Source of the DNA: Orientallactaga sibirica
Lineage: Eukaryota; Chordata; Mammalia; Rodentia; Dipodidae
DNA length: 64,000 nucleotides
Direction: 5' to 3'
Assembly (NCBI GenBank): GCA_036365145.1
Contig: JAEOAD010000004.1
Span: 53,337,501-53,401,500, forward strand
The position numbers were made by a program, and so were the translations under genes. The notes beneath the pieces are model-generated. The model searched no databases and was not told the DNA's origin. It worked only from the letters and a program-made list of their open reading frames with translations. Shown here piece after piece: positions 45,741 to 59,181 of this stretch (position 1 is the stretch's first letter; the number at the start of each line of letters is the position of its first letter).

Positions 45741-47459
45741 GTTGAATATATGTAGTCTCACCGCAGTCTAGACTTACTCTTTTACAATCACACTAAATCC
45801 TGGGATGGTCCATATTCTCATAATGCCACACAAAGGAATTAAAATATTACACATGTATAGATCCACATATGATGCACAGTTAGTGTGTCTCTGTGTATAA
45901 GAAAACCACATCTGTGGAATATGTAAAATTATATGCAGGGAGAATTCTCCAGAAGTTATGGTATGCCAGGGAAATTTTTTTCCCTTTTGTCAGGAGACAA
46001 TGAGAGGTTGACTAGAAGGTTAGTATTTTCTCATATAAACAACCAGGATTTGTGGTGTATTAGAATGCCTGGAGCTCTTTGCTTTATCCAGTGAATAAGA
46101 AAGTGCACTAAACTTTCTGTTTAGGGCTACAGAACCAACCTTCCTACTGACCTGAGCCTGGGAGCCAGGGGACCTCATGACCTTGTGCTCTGACGCGGCC
46201 CTAATACCTGACCCATGGTCCTTGTTCTCCTTATTCCCCAGTAGTTCAGTGTTAGATTTCTGAATGGTCCCAGGTGATTCCAGGCCAGGGAGTTTGGTCT
46301 CTTAGCAAGTTGTTCTCATAGATTGTGAATTGCTGACCATTTTACTCTAATTAATATTTTATAATAATCTTAATTTTTTATTATGGAAACAAAAAGTAGA
46401 AAATCTGAGAGGGGCACATTCATTTGTTATAACACTTTGTTGTTACCAAGAATATTTCCTAAAAATAAGTGCTCAGTTGGATATGAGTAGATCAGCTCCT
46501 GCTGATTTTACCTCAGCTGAAGTCATTATTCTCTATGACATCACAACACTACGTACAGCACTGGGATGTGACCCCAGATACAGAAAAAGCAAGGAGGTTG
46601 AAGAAATCTTAAAGTTCATATTCTCAGATTTAGCAGTTAAAAGAGAGAATAAATAAAGAATGTACCCCACAACTCATAAACATTTATTAATTTGAAATTC
46701 ACAAAGTGGATTTAGCATTTAATATGCCTTTGTTCCGTTTGGCACCCTCACCCATACTGTGCTGTTTCTCCTTCTACCACTCTCAGATGTGGTAGCTTTA
46801 TATTAAGAAAAATTTTTTTTTCTCTTTGCTTACTGTAGATGACATAAAGTCCTTTTTTAAAGAAAAGATTTTTAATACATTATGGCTGATTAAATACGAC
46901 TAAATATGTAACCAAGTTTTAAAGATCAGATGTGATAACCTTAACTAGATTGTGGATCCAATGATAGATAAAGATATATGTCTGAGAAAGGTGTCAAAAT
47001 AAACAAAAGTCTAGACTGCAAAAATTAAAAGGATGGCATGTGAAGGCAGGGAGTTTCTGCATCATTGAATGAACTAACGAAGTATTGGCAGAATAATTCA
47101 GAGGCACTACTACTAATTGGACTTTAAGTGAAAAAAATCAGACTTTTAGTTATTCATATTCTCTAGAATGGTTGCTTATAATGGGTTCCAATTACTTCCA
47201 ATAGTTTAATTAAGTCCCATATTGAATCATTATGTTTTTATTTATTCAAAAGCTTTTTCTAGCACAATTCATTTCCACATTCTTTCCAAGAACATTTTTC
47301 TATCATCTAGAGAATTTAAAGAAATGCAAATTATTTCCCTTGAGAAACTCAACAGACAAGATTTGGAGATAGTCAAAACACACAAGTATACAAATGATGA
47401 AAAGTCAACATAAGCAAGCAGTGGTTGCACATATTAGGGAGTAACAATAATTTGTAGTT
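45741..47459. other. Repeat-poor unique stretch
   Basis: 46120-46320 is richer in G+C than its surroundings and contains one CG-bearing stretch (ctctgacgcggccc, 46189-46202). No exon with recognisable protein similarity was found. Confidence 0.4.
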
Positions 47460-47650
47460 GATGCAGTATGCCAGGCTCTGTGCACAAGAGCTATATAGGC
47501 ACAATTTTATTTAATCCTCACAGCTCGTAAGGGAAATATGGTGTTTCACAACATATGGGAAATCAGGTGTTAAATATTTTGCCCATAGTTTATTCAAGTT
47601 TTGGGATACCCAAGTCATTTGACCCCAAAGCCTATACCTTCGAGCACCCA
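47460..47650 (-). repeat. MIR, antisense
   Basis: gtatgccaggctctgtgcac, tttatttaatcctcacagct, aatattttgcccatag and caaagcctatacc are reversed MIR from 3' to 5'. Confidence 0.7.
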
Positions 47651-47689
47651 CTAGGGAAAATACTTGGCTTTTGGGAGGGACTGGAACGT

Positions 47690-47841
47690 AGGGTTGGAAG
47701 ATTTCATGTCCACTCTGTACCACTCATCAGCTGTGGGATCTTATATAAACCACTTAATTCTCATGAGCCTCGGGTTCTTCTTTGAAAGTACGATGTGATA
47801 GTTGAAGATGCTTTCTAAGTTGTAAAGCATTCTAACAACAT
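47690..47841 (+). repeat. MIR, sense, tail to tail with the previous one
   Basis: cactctgtaccactcatcag, ctgtgggatcttatataaac and tctcatgagcctcgggttc give the MIR core in forward order. The two MIRs face opposite ways. Confidence 0.6.
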
Positions 47842-47857
47842 CAGTGGGTAATATTTT

Positions 47858-48007
47858 TTTTTTTTTTTTTTTTGGTTTTTGAGGTAGGGTCATACTCTAT
47901 CTCAGGCTGACCTGGAATTCACTATGTAGTCAGTCTCAGGGTGGCCTTGAACTCACTACCTCTGCCTCCCAAGTGCTGTGATTAAAGGAGTGTGCCACCA
48001 CGCCCAG
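47858..48007 (-). repeat. B1 SINE, antisense, with 16-bp duplication
   Basis: cagtgggtaatatttt / cagtaggtaatatttt (47842-47857 and 48008-48023, one mismatch). An internal cagt insertion (tagtcagtctcag) and a deletion around 47958 distinguish this copy. Confidence 0.93.
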
Positions 48008-48023
48008 CAGTAGGTAATATTTT

Positions 48024-49209
48024 CATTCTAGCTTGCATACATGTACTGTGGGAATACTTTGTATTTGCTTCTACCAATAAAAATAGACTCTCTTAAAAAT
48101 GAATCCTTTTGGAATCATAAGAAAATATTAGACAAACTGATGCAGCTATGTTAGGAGTTCATTTATTGTTTTGAACAACATAGCCAGGGTTCCATTTATA
48201 TGAAAATATACTACTCAATATTTACAATGAAATGATAGCACACTGTTATGGAGTGTTGATACATGAATGCCATTCTGATCACTAACACTGACCCACTTCT
48301 GGAGACACGTTGAAATAAGCATTTGTTAGCAGAGCAGTTAGAAAGATATTGGTAATGGTTATGTCAATATGTAGCTTGTGTCAAAGCAGCTAGATGGGAG
48401 GGCAAGAAGCTTATAGAAAGAAACACATTCTTTTATTCCAGTAGATTTGTAGAGTTTTCCAGCATTTCATAAAATGTCTGACACATAAAAAGCTCATTGC
48501 TCATATCTGTGTGAAAAAAATTAGAATTATTTAACTCATTTCCTTCTTTTGTTGTTGTATTGCTATGCTTTTCCTGAGGGTATTCTTAGTGGAAAAAAAA
48601 AAAGATATCTAATATGTCAAAGAAGACAGTAAATTGATATGTGATGTCAGTTTTATTTAAGCCATACTCTACTAGTGTAGATTCAATGTAACTTATTTTT
48701 ATTCCCACTCATAATAATACATCTAAAACATTAATCAGGGCTGCTTCACTTGAAGCATTCTTAAAATTTCCCTAAACATAGAAGTTTACATCAATTCAAC
48801 AATTAATATCATTTTTATTCTCTCATCTAATTAATCTCCTAAAAGAGGGACTAAATTGTGTTAATATGAAATGCCACCTATTACTCTAATGAATTCATTT
48901 TTGTGAGATTATTGGCATTTTTTAAGAGAAGACAATTTATTTAGGAAACAATTTAATCCAAATGTGTGCACCATTTGAATTCCCTTGTCACCTGTTAGAT
49001 AGTGCTAGTTTGTCAGATGAAAATCCCATCAATTAAATTGAGATAAACTTAAAGTAGGGATTTTCCTCCACCTTTGTATGTTCCAGATATAAGGTTATTT
49101 CATGTAGCTGAAACAAACCAAAACTAGGATATTAAATAAAATGAGAGAAATATTGGAGATAAAATCAACAAGCATGAAGATTCTGATATAATAAAACATA
49201 TTTTAATTT
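48024..49209. other. Unassigned AT-rich sequence
   Basis: 1.2 kb with no recognised repeat or exon. Confidence 0.4.
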
Positions 49210-49439
49210 TGTTTATTTTTATTTATTTATTTGAGAGTGACAGACAGACAGAGAAAGAGGCAGAGCACATGGATGGGGGGAGGATGGGTGCACCAGGGCC
49301 TCCAGTCATTGCAAATTAACTCCAGATGGATGTATGCCCCACCATGTGCATCTGGCTTACATGGATACTGGGGAATTGAGCCTTGAACTAAGGTCCTTAG
49401 GCTTCACAGGCAAGTGCTTAACTGCTAAGCCATCTCTCC
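49210..49439 (-). repeat. ID-headed SINE, antisense
   Basis: TTTA tail, AG tract, gggtgcaccagggcctccag, gcttaactgctaagccatct. The final ctccagccc is lost at the right edge. Confidence 0.88.
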
Positions 49440-49618
49440 ATTATGTGTACTAATTTCTCACTATGTGTTTGGTTCCCATTGAGATATGCTCTGCCAATAT
49501 GAAAACAATCATGTTTATGCTGTCACAGGTTCACAAGTCTTTGTACAGGATGCACTTCATTTGATTTTTCATTTTCTCCCACCCACTCAATGTACATAAA
49601 ACTGCTTCATTGGTCAAA

Positions 49619-51097
49619 CTTGGAACAGATCATCTCAGCGAACTCACCCAATCACAGAAAGACAAGTGACGCATGGTCTCACTCATCTGTGGCTCCTTCC
49701 TGAATTTGTCCGAGATGCTGACACACCTAAGAAACAGTTCTAGGACTGGACAATAGGGATGGTGGGGAGATAAGGGAGGGTAAGGGGGCAAACAACTGGA
49801 CCCAAATGGAAATGATACCAAAAAAATCCTATAACCTGTAAGACACACTAACAGGCTGAAGCTTCATCAGGTGCTTAGAGAGAAGACCTGAATTCCAGGG
49901 GCCTGGAGAGGGTAGGATGAAGACTAACCTCAACCTTCTCCTGTTCCTCTCTCTCATCCCCTCTTCTTACTCTTCTCTCTCTCTCTCTTTCATACTACCT
50001 ATATTTTTCTTCCTTCTTTTCCCATGGCACTGACCTGTAATTCCCAGTACCACCATGTGGTCAACATCCACAATGAGCTGTTGATCAGTGAGACCTACAA
50101 GGTTTCCCAAAAGAAGACAGATTTCTGTCAGAGTACTTGATGACTCACCAAAGGGTAATGGTAAGACCCTACTGCTGAAGACACCATATGCTGTTTGGAT
50201 GGAACATGGAGTGACCTGGCTCGAATCTGGAAGAGACAGTCCCCAGACAGTTAGCTTGTCTAGTGCCAGAAGGTACTACATGAGCAACTGGGGGAAAATG
50301 ACCAACATCTGTTTAAGCAATTCGTGATGTAAACTACCCAGCAGCAATCAACCTGATGTGATGCTCACACAAATGCAAGAGTGGCACACAGCCATGGTGG
50401 GTTACCGACTGCTGTAGATTTGGCTAAAGGATCTACTCAGTGGAACGGAACCCGTACCTGGAACTGGAAAACAAGTCAGAACCATATCCAAAAATGAGTT
50501 CACCCGCCAATATCAAACCAATAGTGGGATACAAGAGGACCTACACCCATTAAACTCACTCTAAAACAAGAATGGCTATCCATGTACCTTGCACTGACCT
50601 CACTCTCTGTTGGAGAATTTGTGTCTCTTTTTCAGATGGATACAGAACCTGAGGAGAGAATCAGCTCAATGCACCTCACCAGGGCACCAGCTGAACCCAT
50701 AGAATAACGGGGGAAATGATCAAAAATGCTGCTTTCTCAGCGAACCTGGTATCAGCACAGGAGTGAAGGAGATAGACACAGAGAACACTCAACCCCTACC
50801 AAACCAGAGATCCAGAGACTCCCATGACCTCCTCGCTGAAATAGACCTAAAGGAACCCAACAAAGGAAATTCACACAAGAGGGGGCAGAAAGATTGTTAG
50901 AGCCATAAGTTGAGTCATTATGCACAGAGACATTGCCTCACCCCCAAAACTGATGGCTATCCCCACAATGCAAGACCCACAATCCCTGATGGGGGAGGGC
51001 AGAGAGAAGGCTAATGATGGTACCATCATGGCTCTATGCACAGTCTATTGATAACTAATAAAAAAGAAGAAAAAAAAAGAAAAGCAAAAAAAAAAAA
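49619..51097 (+). mobile_element. L1 3' end: last of ORF2 plus full 3'UTR
   Basis: The start matches the L1 ORF2 terminus (cagaaagacaagtgacgcat). A 3'UTR of about 1.4 kb with a (CT)n patch (49968-49990) follows, ending in an A-rich tail at 51060-51097. A possible duplication (ttcattggtcaaa near 49606 / atcattggcaaaa near 51103) is imperfect and offset from the tail. This is the best-preserved 3'UTR here and serves as reference for the copies at 10552, 18874, 37545 and 53872. Confidence 0.8.
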
Positions 51098-51115
51098 CCC
51101 TACATCATTGGCAAA

Positions 51116-53368
51116 AGAGAAGGGAACAAATTCAGTCTACAATAATCACCAAAGCACTTTTTGAAAAACAGCTCTGAATTCTCTCAACTTTAGATTTGAA
51201 AGGTTAGGAGACAAGGCTTGGTTCTTCCTTTCTATTATTTAGCCCCTATGATCAAGTATGCAATGATACCCTGCTATGCTGTGATTATATACTGAGAGTA
51301 AATTATATTAAACACAAAACTATTTTTTTTAAACCTTCCAGATTTTATCTTTTCATTTTTCATGTTTGTTTTCTAACTTTATTTGAGCAGAAGTCAAGTA
51401 GAACAAAGTCAAAAAACTGTAGACATAAAAGGCCACATCCAATATGAAAAAAGGGCTGAACAAATATATGGTCAACTGGCACTGACCTAGAAAGAGAGTT
51501 CTAAATAATTTATACTTCCAAGATCACTTTGGGACCCATGTGGTCTACATTAGCTGTCTATAATCCCTAAATTACTAATTTTTTTCTCAGCTGTCATTTT
51601 CTTGGGCAGTATAGATATTGTGTCAAAATTGTCCCACTGCTCACCTGTCGAGTGAAGATTTCTTGAAGGCCTACTCTATTCATATAAGGGGAGGGCCATC
51701 TCAACTCTGTCATGATAAGAGTTCACTGTTAATCTTGTGTGGCAACTCCATCACAAGATCTTCTGATGCCCAAACTTAAACTTATCATTTTCCACCACAT
51801 AACTGGATTAGCAATAGAAAAGCAAGCTTGTATACTACCAGTTAAAACAAAAGTTCTTAACATCTCCTTTCATTTGTACAATAACTGTGTGAGGTATATA
51901 CACAAATAAGTAACAGTATATAATTACTTCTTAAAGTCACATCATACCAGCCATGAAGCTTACACTGAGAATAGCTAAGACTTTGTCCATGAGATACATG
52001 TATATATATCTTTGGTATCTTGCCTCTGTGATATGCCCTTATGAGTTTCTTAGAAACAAAATTCCTAGAAACCAATGTGAATTCAGATGGAAATAGAAAA
52101 TCAAGAGAGCGAGTTACAGATCAGTATCTATTCTTCAATGTAAGTACTGTTTATCATGTGATAAGCCCCTGTGTGTACCAGTGTTCTCTCCAGGTATGTT
52201 TCAAGCCCAAAATTCTGCATTTAAAATACCATACATTTCTAGACACTAATACTCAAAAATGATACATGGCCCAAGTTTCTGGCATTCCTTATGCCCATCT
52301 GCTAGCATGGCATGGTGCCCATTCAGTGATAATAAGACACTTTCAGGAGCTCACAGATGCCAAGCATACCTAGGTTTATAGTGCTAACATGCAACATGAA
52401 GCAAGTAGCTTTTTAATCTCTACAATGAACACTCCTCCTGAGTCAGAATTACTAAAGCATGCTTTGATTCTATTCCCCATTAGGCAAGATCAGACTAATT
52501 GACTTAGGGTAGAACACAGAGGAGACTGCTGTTATTATTTCAAACCCTAGACTCATATCTGTTTGTAGGTTACGGAGATGAACTAAGGCACAATCCTGTT
52601 GAATAAAATTCTGACACCTACATGTAAGCTAAAAAAAAAAAAAAAAATGGCTTCTGCTCTTCAGTGAATGATTATTGCATAGAAATTTCCTAATGTGTTT
52701 GCCAGTACCAGGAAACTTCATGCCTTTATTTACTTGTGACCATCAAATATCCAGTAGCACATGGCTCAGACAAACAAGAAGGTTCAAGTGTTGATACAGG
52801 ATTGTGTTTTCTGGAGATTTAAATATGGTACCTTGTTGACTCATCTGCCTGAGGATATAATGAATAAGGAAGACATGGTAAACACAAGCTCCTTTCTGAG
52901 TCAGAGCAAGCATCCTGTGACTAGGGCTGTTTACAAAGTGCTCCTTAGATTTGGGTGAGTCAGGCATTGTTCCTTCACAAATATGCTTTTTGTACGTATA
53001 CATCAGGTTAAGAATTATTTAAAGAATAATGATAATAAGAAAAGTACCCAGAGTAAAAGGTAAGGAGAAAAATAGCAGAAGAAACCAGAAGAATCAGACC
53101 AGAAAAGTGAGAAAAAAATTGACAGTGTAAATATATTATTCTGTATCAATAATTCTTCTGGTCAGTTCTGTACTCATTTTAAAGATAATTTCATTTGGAT
53201 ATCAATAAAGAAATGTACCAATTTACTTAATATTTGTTTATGAAAATTACATAATTTTTTTTCATCTTTGCATAAATCTATATATTCTGGAAACAACATG
53301 ATTACATATATATTTACGTATCAAAGGTAAACATACACCCAGATATGTTATTAAAAGCTACTCACAGA
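51116..53368. other. Unassigned sequence, 2.2 kb
   Basis: An A run near 52630-52647. Open frames on both strands at 52743-53003 overlap and carry no motif. No repeat family recognised. Confidence 0.4.
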
Positions 53369-53677
53369 ACTGGGGAGATAGCTCAGTGGATAAAGTATTT
53401 GTTGTACAAGCTTTTGTACCTGAGTTTGGATCATCCCCAGTATCCACAAAAACCCAAGTGCTTGAGTACTCACATTTGTCATACTGCAATCCCAACATGC
53501 CTAAGGGCAGGAATGGAAGCAGAAGCAGGAGCCTGGCCTAGGTAGCATGCTGGCCAGCTAGTCTGACAAATGATATGAGAGGCCCTAATTCCAAAAAGGC
53601 AGAAAGCTAAGATTGACACTTGAAGTTGTCATCTGTGTTCTACATACATACAGTAGCATGCACATGCCCTAACATAA

Positions 53678-53713
<36 letters not shown>

Positions 53714-53719
53714 ACACTG
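53369..53719 (+). repeat. B4 SINE with (CA)n tail
   Basis: actggggagatagctcagtg, aacctgagtttggatc-like ID part, tgctggccagctagtctgac, gacacttgaagttgtcatct, then (CA)n from about 53680. Forward counterpart of the reversed copies at 29800, 36955 and 42270. Confidence 0.8.
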
Positions 53720-53724
53720 CTCAC

Positions 53725-53835
53725 TAGCAAGTTGTGGTATGCCTATAATCCCAGTACTTGGGAAATTTAGAAGGGGGATCATGAACTGTGGGGCAATTTG
53801 TGCTACATAGTGAGACCTGCCTAGGAACAGAATTG
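53725..53835 (+). repeat. B1-like fragment
   Basis: agttgtggtatgcctataat, cccagtacttgggaaattta and tgctacatagtgagacctgc. Diverged, inserted just after the B4 tail. Confidence 0.6.
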
Positions 53836-53871
53836 AGTAACTCCCCACACACACAGAGAGACACTCAGAGA

Positions 53872-54905
53872 CACCCACAATGAGCTGTTAGTGAGTGGGG
53901 CTCATGATACTCCCAAAATAATGCAACTCATTCCCAAGCACTTGGTTATCCACATGTGCTATGGTCATGATGTTAAAAATTTAAGCTGGACCTGAGATGG
54001 AATTCATCTTCCACCTGCAGGTAGTTGTCATAGTGACGAAAAGTGCTATGCAAGCTGCTTGGAGATGAAAGTCATCAAGTGTGAACAAACAGTGGATCCT
54101 GCAAACTCAAAGTCAACCAGCCAGGTAAGACATGTCTACTAGTGCAATAGTGGCACATACGTTATGAGGGTAATTAACTACTCTCTGATTGGATATGAGG
54201 CCTGCTTAGTGGGAAGGAATTCGTGCCGGATACTGAGAATCAAGTAAAAAACCTATAGCTAGGCAGGACATAGGTACTAGGGACAAGTTTCTGTTGTTTT
54301 TAGATAAATGGAAAAGTTATGCTCCTAAAAAGTCTTCTAAATGTATTTGTTTATCCATATTGATCAATGCTGCACTCAGTTTTTGTTAGAAAACCTACTG
54401 GGGAGACCCAAGACCCATCAAAATGACAAAAAGAGAAAGCCAAATGCCTAGCACTAAACAAGTCTTCTCTATCACATCACATTTTAAAGGAAGTGGAAGA
54501 TTAAATATGAGTACTGCTTTCACTTCTAGCCAGAGAGCCTTCTCCCGGGGGATGGCAGTAGTCACTGAGGAGAATCAAATTGCATCAAAGAAGAAAATAA
54601 GAGGCTGTATAGAGAGCTCAACACTAAAGGAGACTTCTAATACACTCTCAAGGCTCAGGGACACATTGTGGAAGACAAGGGTGGAAATAATGTAAGAGCC
54701 ACAGGGTGGGAAGGCATACTGTGAGGCATTGTCATCCCCATAAGAACCAACTGGTGCATTCAAAACCCCACAGTAAGCAGGGCCCTCAGTGGAATGGGGG
54801 CAGGGGATGGGGGGCTGGGACAAAAGAGGATAACCTGATGGACATAAGATCAATTTGCAATATGGTCATATATTAAGGTTCTTTATAAAAAATGTTTTTA
54901 AAAAA
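53872..54905 (+). mobile_element. Older L1 3'UTR
   Basis: acaatgagctgttagtgagt, tgcaatagtggcacatacgt, gcctgcttagtgggaaggaa and gagaatcaagtaaaaaacc parallel 50064-50490. The end (54860-54905) is A/T-rich. More diverged than the copy at 49619; the middle (54290-54420) has unrelated or lost sequence. The 90- and 92-codon frames at 54423-54853 fall inside it. Confidence 0.7.
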
Positions 54906-55083
54906 TCAAAGCAATACCCACAAAACTATATTCACACATAATTAGAAATCAGATTTCATATTGCACTGAAATCTTTGTGAATCTTTGTAGATAGCTACTT
55001 GTGATAAGATAGTTTCTATTTATCAAGTTTAGAGAGGAAATTGTAAGATGTTCCATAACAAAGTAGTATTAGAATATATAGAA

Positions 55084-55200
55084 GAGCTAGGCATTAGTGG
55101 CAAATGCCTATAGTTCCAGCATTCAGAAGACTGAGTAGGGAGTATAACTGCTTTAAGACCCAGCCTAGGCTACCTACCAAGACATCATCTTAAAAGAACA
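55084..55200 (+). repeat. Diverged B1-type SINE
   Basis: gagctaggcattagtggcaa, cctatagttccagcattcag and acatcatcttaaaagaacaa. Confidence 0.65.
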
Positions 55201-55501
55201 ACAGCTAAGGAAGAGTACTTGCAGGGGTGAATGTATACATGCATGTAGTTAATAGAGTTGATATGCTTAGTAGGATATGATGACCCTTATGAGAAGCTGC
55301 ATTTAGTTACATTTGCAAAATTAATTTACCAACAGTATTTACTCAGTGATGGATTATTGATACCCTAACATGTTCACAAGAAAAGTCCATCTTCAAGTAA
55401 TTAGAGCAAATAAGTACTTTTATTTAAAATAATTTTAGTTTAATAATTTATGTAAGATATTTTAATGAATTGTAAGGAATTGTTTTAATAAAAATTCATT
55501 T

Positions 55502-55720
55502 GGGCTGGGGATGTAACTCAGTGGGTAGAGTGTTTGACTAACAAACATATGGCCCTTAGTTAAATCCCCAGTACCACACAAATCTTGTGTGGTTGCACAT
55601 GCTCTTAATCTCTATGCTCGAAAGTGAATGAGGAGAAGAAATTCAAATTTGTCCTTGGCTACATAGCATAGTGACCTTCAAGTCCAATCTGGGGTATACG
55701 AGAATACGCCTAAAAAAAAA
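55502..55720 (+). repeat. ID-B1 composite SINE
   Basis: An ID head with clear A box (gggctggggatgtaactcag) and B box (gttaaatcccc) is joined to a B1-like second half (gtggttgcacatgctcttaa, cttggctacatagcatagtg), then an A run. This order (ID then B1) is that of RSINE/B4-type composites. 55201-55501 and 55721-56380 on either side are unassigned. Confidence 0.75.
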
Positions 55721-56420
55721 GACAGAATTATTTCTGTCCTTATTTAGAATGTAAAATAAGAAGTGAGAAAAGATACTAACATTAAGTGTATATTTGGCAG
55801 ACAGGGGAGCATAAAACATGAGATAATTTTTTTGTATTGGTGACTCAAAAAGGCATAGATATTTTCCTCATATCTAGAAATCGAATTAATGAAATTCTAC
55901 TAGAACTCTGTATGCAGATGTGTATGTTTAGGTAAACAGGGTTACCCTTGAGAGGACTGGAGGTCATCACATAGGTAATTGCTATCTCTACCAGCTATGG
56001 AATTCATCACTACCTAAGTCTGCAAGGCAGATGTGGGATGTAAGCATCAAAGCACATAATATTGAGACTACAGAGTTCAGTTGTGAAATGCACAGATGAA
56101 AACAAGTATTGTTTCCACCAGTATGTCTCTACATTAAACTCAGTCAGATGCAATTTAGGATTGTGGACAACACATTGCTATTACTAAAAACACAACCATG
56201 AACATTAAAAAGCAGTTAAGAGATTAAGACACAATAAAATGAAATACTCACAAGGAAACAAAGGTTTAGCTATAACTAAAGGTGTTGCCAGTGAAAGAAT
56301 AAAGAGGATCCAATTATATTCAAGGTAGGCAAGAATAATGAGTAAGAAGGGCCAATACTTTATCTGCTAGCAGATATATTCTCTCTCTCTTTCTCTCTTT
56401 TGTGGATACTGTATACTACT

Positions 56421-56690
56421 AGGAAGGAAGGAAGAAGGAAGGAAGAAAAGAAAGAAGGTAGGAAGGAAGAAAGGAAGGAAGGAAGAAGGGAGAAAGGAAA
56501 AGAAGAAAGGAAGGAAGGGAGGGAGGAATAAAAGAAGGGAAGAACTCAGGGAAGAGGGGAGGTAAGTAGGAAGAAAGGTAAGAAGGTGGGAAAGAGAGAG
56601 AAGGAAAAAGGGAATGAAAGGAGAGAGTGAAGGGAAGGAGAAGAAAGGGAAGGAGGAAAGGAGTGAAGGAGAAAGGAAGATAAATTGATT
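56421..56690. repeat. 270-bp polypurine tract (GGAA/GAAGG-rich)
   Basis: Almost pure A/G on the plus strand, in irregular GGAAG, GAAAG and GGGA units; the few pyrimidines cluster around 56549 and 56570-56585. A short TC-rich run (56380-56400) lies 20 bases to the left. The 118-codon minus-strand frame is low-complexity by-product. Confidence 0.92.
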
Positions 56691-58631
56691 TAAGCTATCT
56701 GAAAGGAGACCCATGATATTCACTGGATAGTTATGATGGTTTCAACATAGACCGATAGAAAAAGACATTTGCCTGAAAGACTCAGTACAAATTATGTTAA
56801 TATCAGATTCAAGTATCACTCCCGAAAGAATCTGATTCAAATGGGTTTGGGGACACACCTATTGCTTGAAGGCTGAGACAGAAGGACCTAAGTAAGTTCC
56901 AGGACAGATTGGGCCACATAGCAAGACCCCTAAAGATCTTGTCTATAAAAAGAAAAGGTAAGATATGGAAAGAAAATAAAAAACAAAATCCTGATCAGTT
57001 GGTCTTAAACAATATCCAACAACAGATGTTTTCAGAAATATTGCCTATTATTGTTGAAATTTATCTGCATACTGATTCAGTCTTTGTTTGTTTCTACTTT
57101 GTTTTGGTAAAAAAGAAGCAATATCCACTTGAATAAAGGATATTATAGTTATCAAAGATCTAAGTGACAGTCTTTGAATTTGAATATGTATATATGTATT
57201 TTAGTACATTACATACATACATATATAATTCTGCTTCAGTTATAACCTCAGACCTGAACTAATTCTACACTGCATATCTTTATTCTGTGAAAACAATGGC
57301 TATAGTTTTAGAATGCCAGTTTTAGTAAGTACAAAAAGAAGAAGGAAGTAGAAAAGGGGGAAAAACAACTATGAAAAGGATCTGTCACCCTCAAAGTATA
57401 TCACTTTTAATTTCTAGTAATTTTTTTTAAATGTGAAAACTTAGGAATTGAAACATTCATATATTTTGGATTGTGAGCATCGAACAAGCCAACAGATAAA
57501 AAAACAAAAATATATTTTGTCTGATTTAGTGTCCTTCTCACCCCCATCAATTTAATAAGGGACTGACATTTAAAAAAAAAATATGTAGTCAAGACCTGCT
57601 AATTTAACTGAACAATAAACAAGAACACCACAGCACAATGTTTCAGTATGGCTTTATAGCATGAGTGAGTAACTTCAAATCTAATTAGGATGGGAAATTT
57701 TGACTGAACAAGTCTGAAGAATATTGAGCCATTTCCTAGCAGTCATGACACTGATTCTTGGTAAGTCTGTACTATAGTAGAGTGACTTTAAGAAGAGAAT
57801 AGGTATGAAACACCAAAGGAATGTGAGAATAAGCACTTCTATTACAGATAGAATTCCCAGATTTGTCATTTACTAGGTTTCTGTCTGGGGTGTGAATTCT
57901 TTATCTTTCTTGAGGCTCAGTTTGTTTTCTTCTAGCTTGAAAATAAAATTCATCATTTCATTCCCCAAAATAACATGGACTTACATAAAGAGTCTAGTTC
58001 AAAAGGTGATGCATAAGAAATTCCAATTTGTTCACCTCTAGTGATCATTTCTAGGATTTTTTTATCGCCTGTACTGCAATAGTCAATGGAAAATGACAAA
58101 AAAAACAAGCCATGTGATCTGTCTGTGTGCATGCTCTGTGTCAGCAATACTGGCCAACAATTGGTTTTAAATACTATTCTGGAAAATAAGTGGGAATAAT
58201 TAATACTGGTCTTTTTTTTCTGAGATGATTCAAAAAGTTTCTCTAAAGACTCATTTCAACCTAATATTCTAATATTATGTCTTAATCAGATAATATTTTG
58301 AAATATTTACTGATTTTTTTTTTCCTTTTGGTAACTCCCTCATTATTCTTTGTATATCTTACCCTTTATTGGATCATCCTAACTGCACCACCGGAAGAAG
58401 AGTCAAAACGTCAATTTTGGGCTTCAACTATAAAGTAGAACAATCTTCAAAGGCAAAGGAATAACAGTCAAGAATTTTAATCTAAAATTTTAAATTTAAG
58501 GATCAAAAACTTTAAGGATATAGAGAAAAAAATATTCATAAGTAATAGTTTTGGAAAGAATATAAGATAAATAAAGCATGATTTGTATACAAGATTAAAA
58601 ATTTCATCTAGATGGAGAAAAAAGAAATTAG
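56691..58631. other. Mostly unassigned, possible B1 relic
   Basis: 56840-56935 (ggctgagacagaaggaccta, ccacatagcaagacccc) may be a very old B1-type relic. An AT-alternating patch at 57185-57230. No exon recognised. Confidence 0.4.
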
Positions 58632-58851
58632 GGCTGGAGGGATGGCTTAGCAGTTAAGGCATTTGCCTACAAAGCCAAAGGACCCAGGTTCAATTCCCCA
58701 GGACCCATGTTAGCCAGATGCACAAGGGGGTGCACGCATCTGGAGTTCATTTGCAGTGACTGGAGGCCCTGGTGTGCCATTCTATCATTCTCTCTCTCTC
58801 TCTCTCTCATTCTCTGTCAAATAAATAAATAAATAAAAATATTTTTTAAAA
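58632..58851 (+). repeat. ID-headed SINE, well preserved
   Basis: gggctggagggatggcttag, intact B box (ggttcaattcccc), full body, (TC)n and A-rich tail. Confidence 0.92.
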
Positions 58852-59006
58852 AGAAAAAAAAAAAGGAAAGGAAAGAAAGGAGATGTTTTGGCACAAGCAA
58901 AGTAGAAAAGTAGTTCTTAGCCATAGAGGTGGAATTGTCCGCTCATCAGCAATCTTTTCATTATGAAGAAGTTTGATAATAGTACCAGTTTGGTTATATA
59001 TTTTTT

Positions 59007-59165
59007 TGTTTTGTTTTGTTTTGTTTTTTCGAGGTAGGGTCTCACTCTAGCTCAGGCTGACTTGGAATTCACTATGTAGTTTCAGGGTAGCCTCGAACTC
59101 TCGGCGATCCTCCTTCCTCTGCCTCCCGAGTGCTGGGATTAAAGGTGTGCGCCACCATACCTGGC
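59007..59165 (-). repeat. B1 SINE, antisense, young
   Basis: (GTTTT)n tail, then gaggtagggtctcactctag through gtgcgccaccatacctgg. Flanked by ttggttatatatttttt / ttggttatatcttttt (58990-59006 and 59166-59181). Confidence 0.93.
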
Positions 59166-59181
59166 TTGGTTATATCTTTTT

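Noticed and set aside
56367..56723. 118-codon frame rich in serine, leucine, proline and phenylalanine
   Set aside because: Translation of the polypurine tract's complement; low complexity only.
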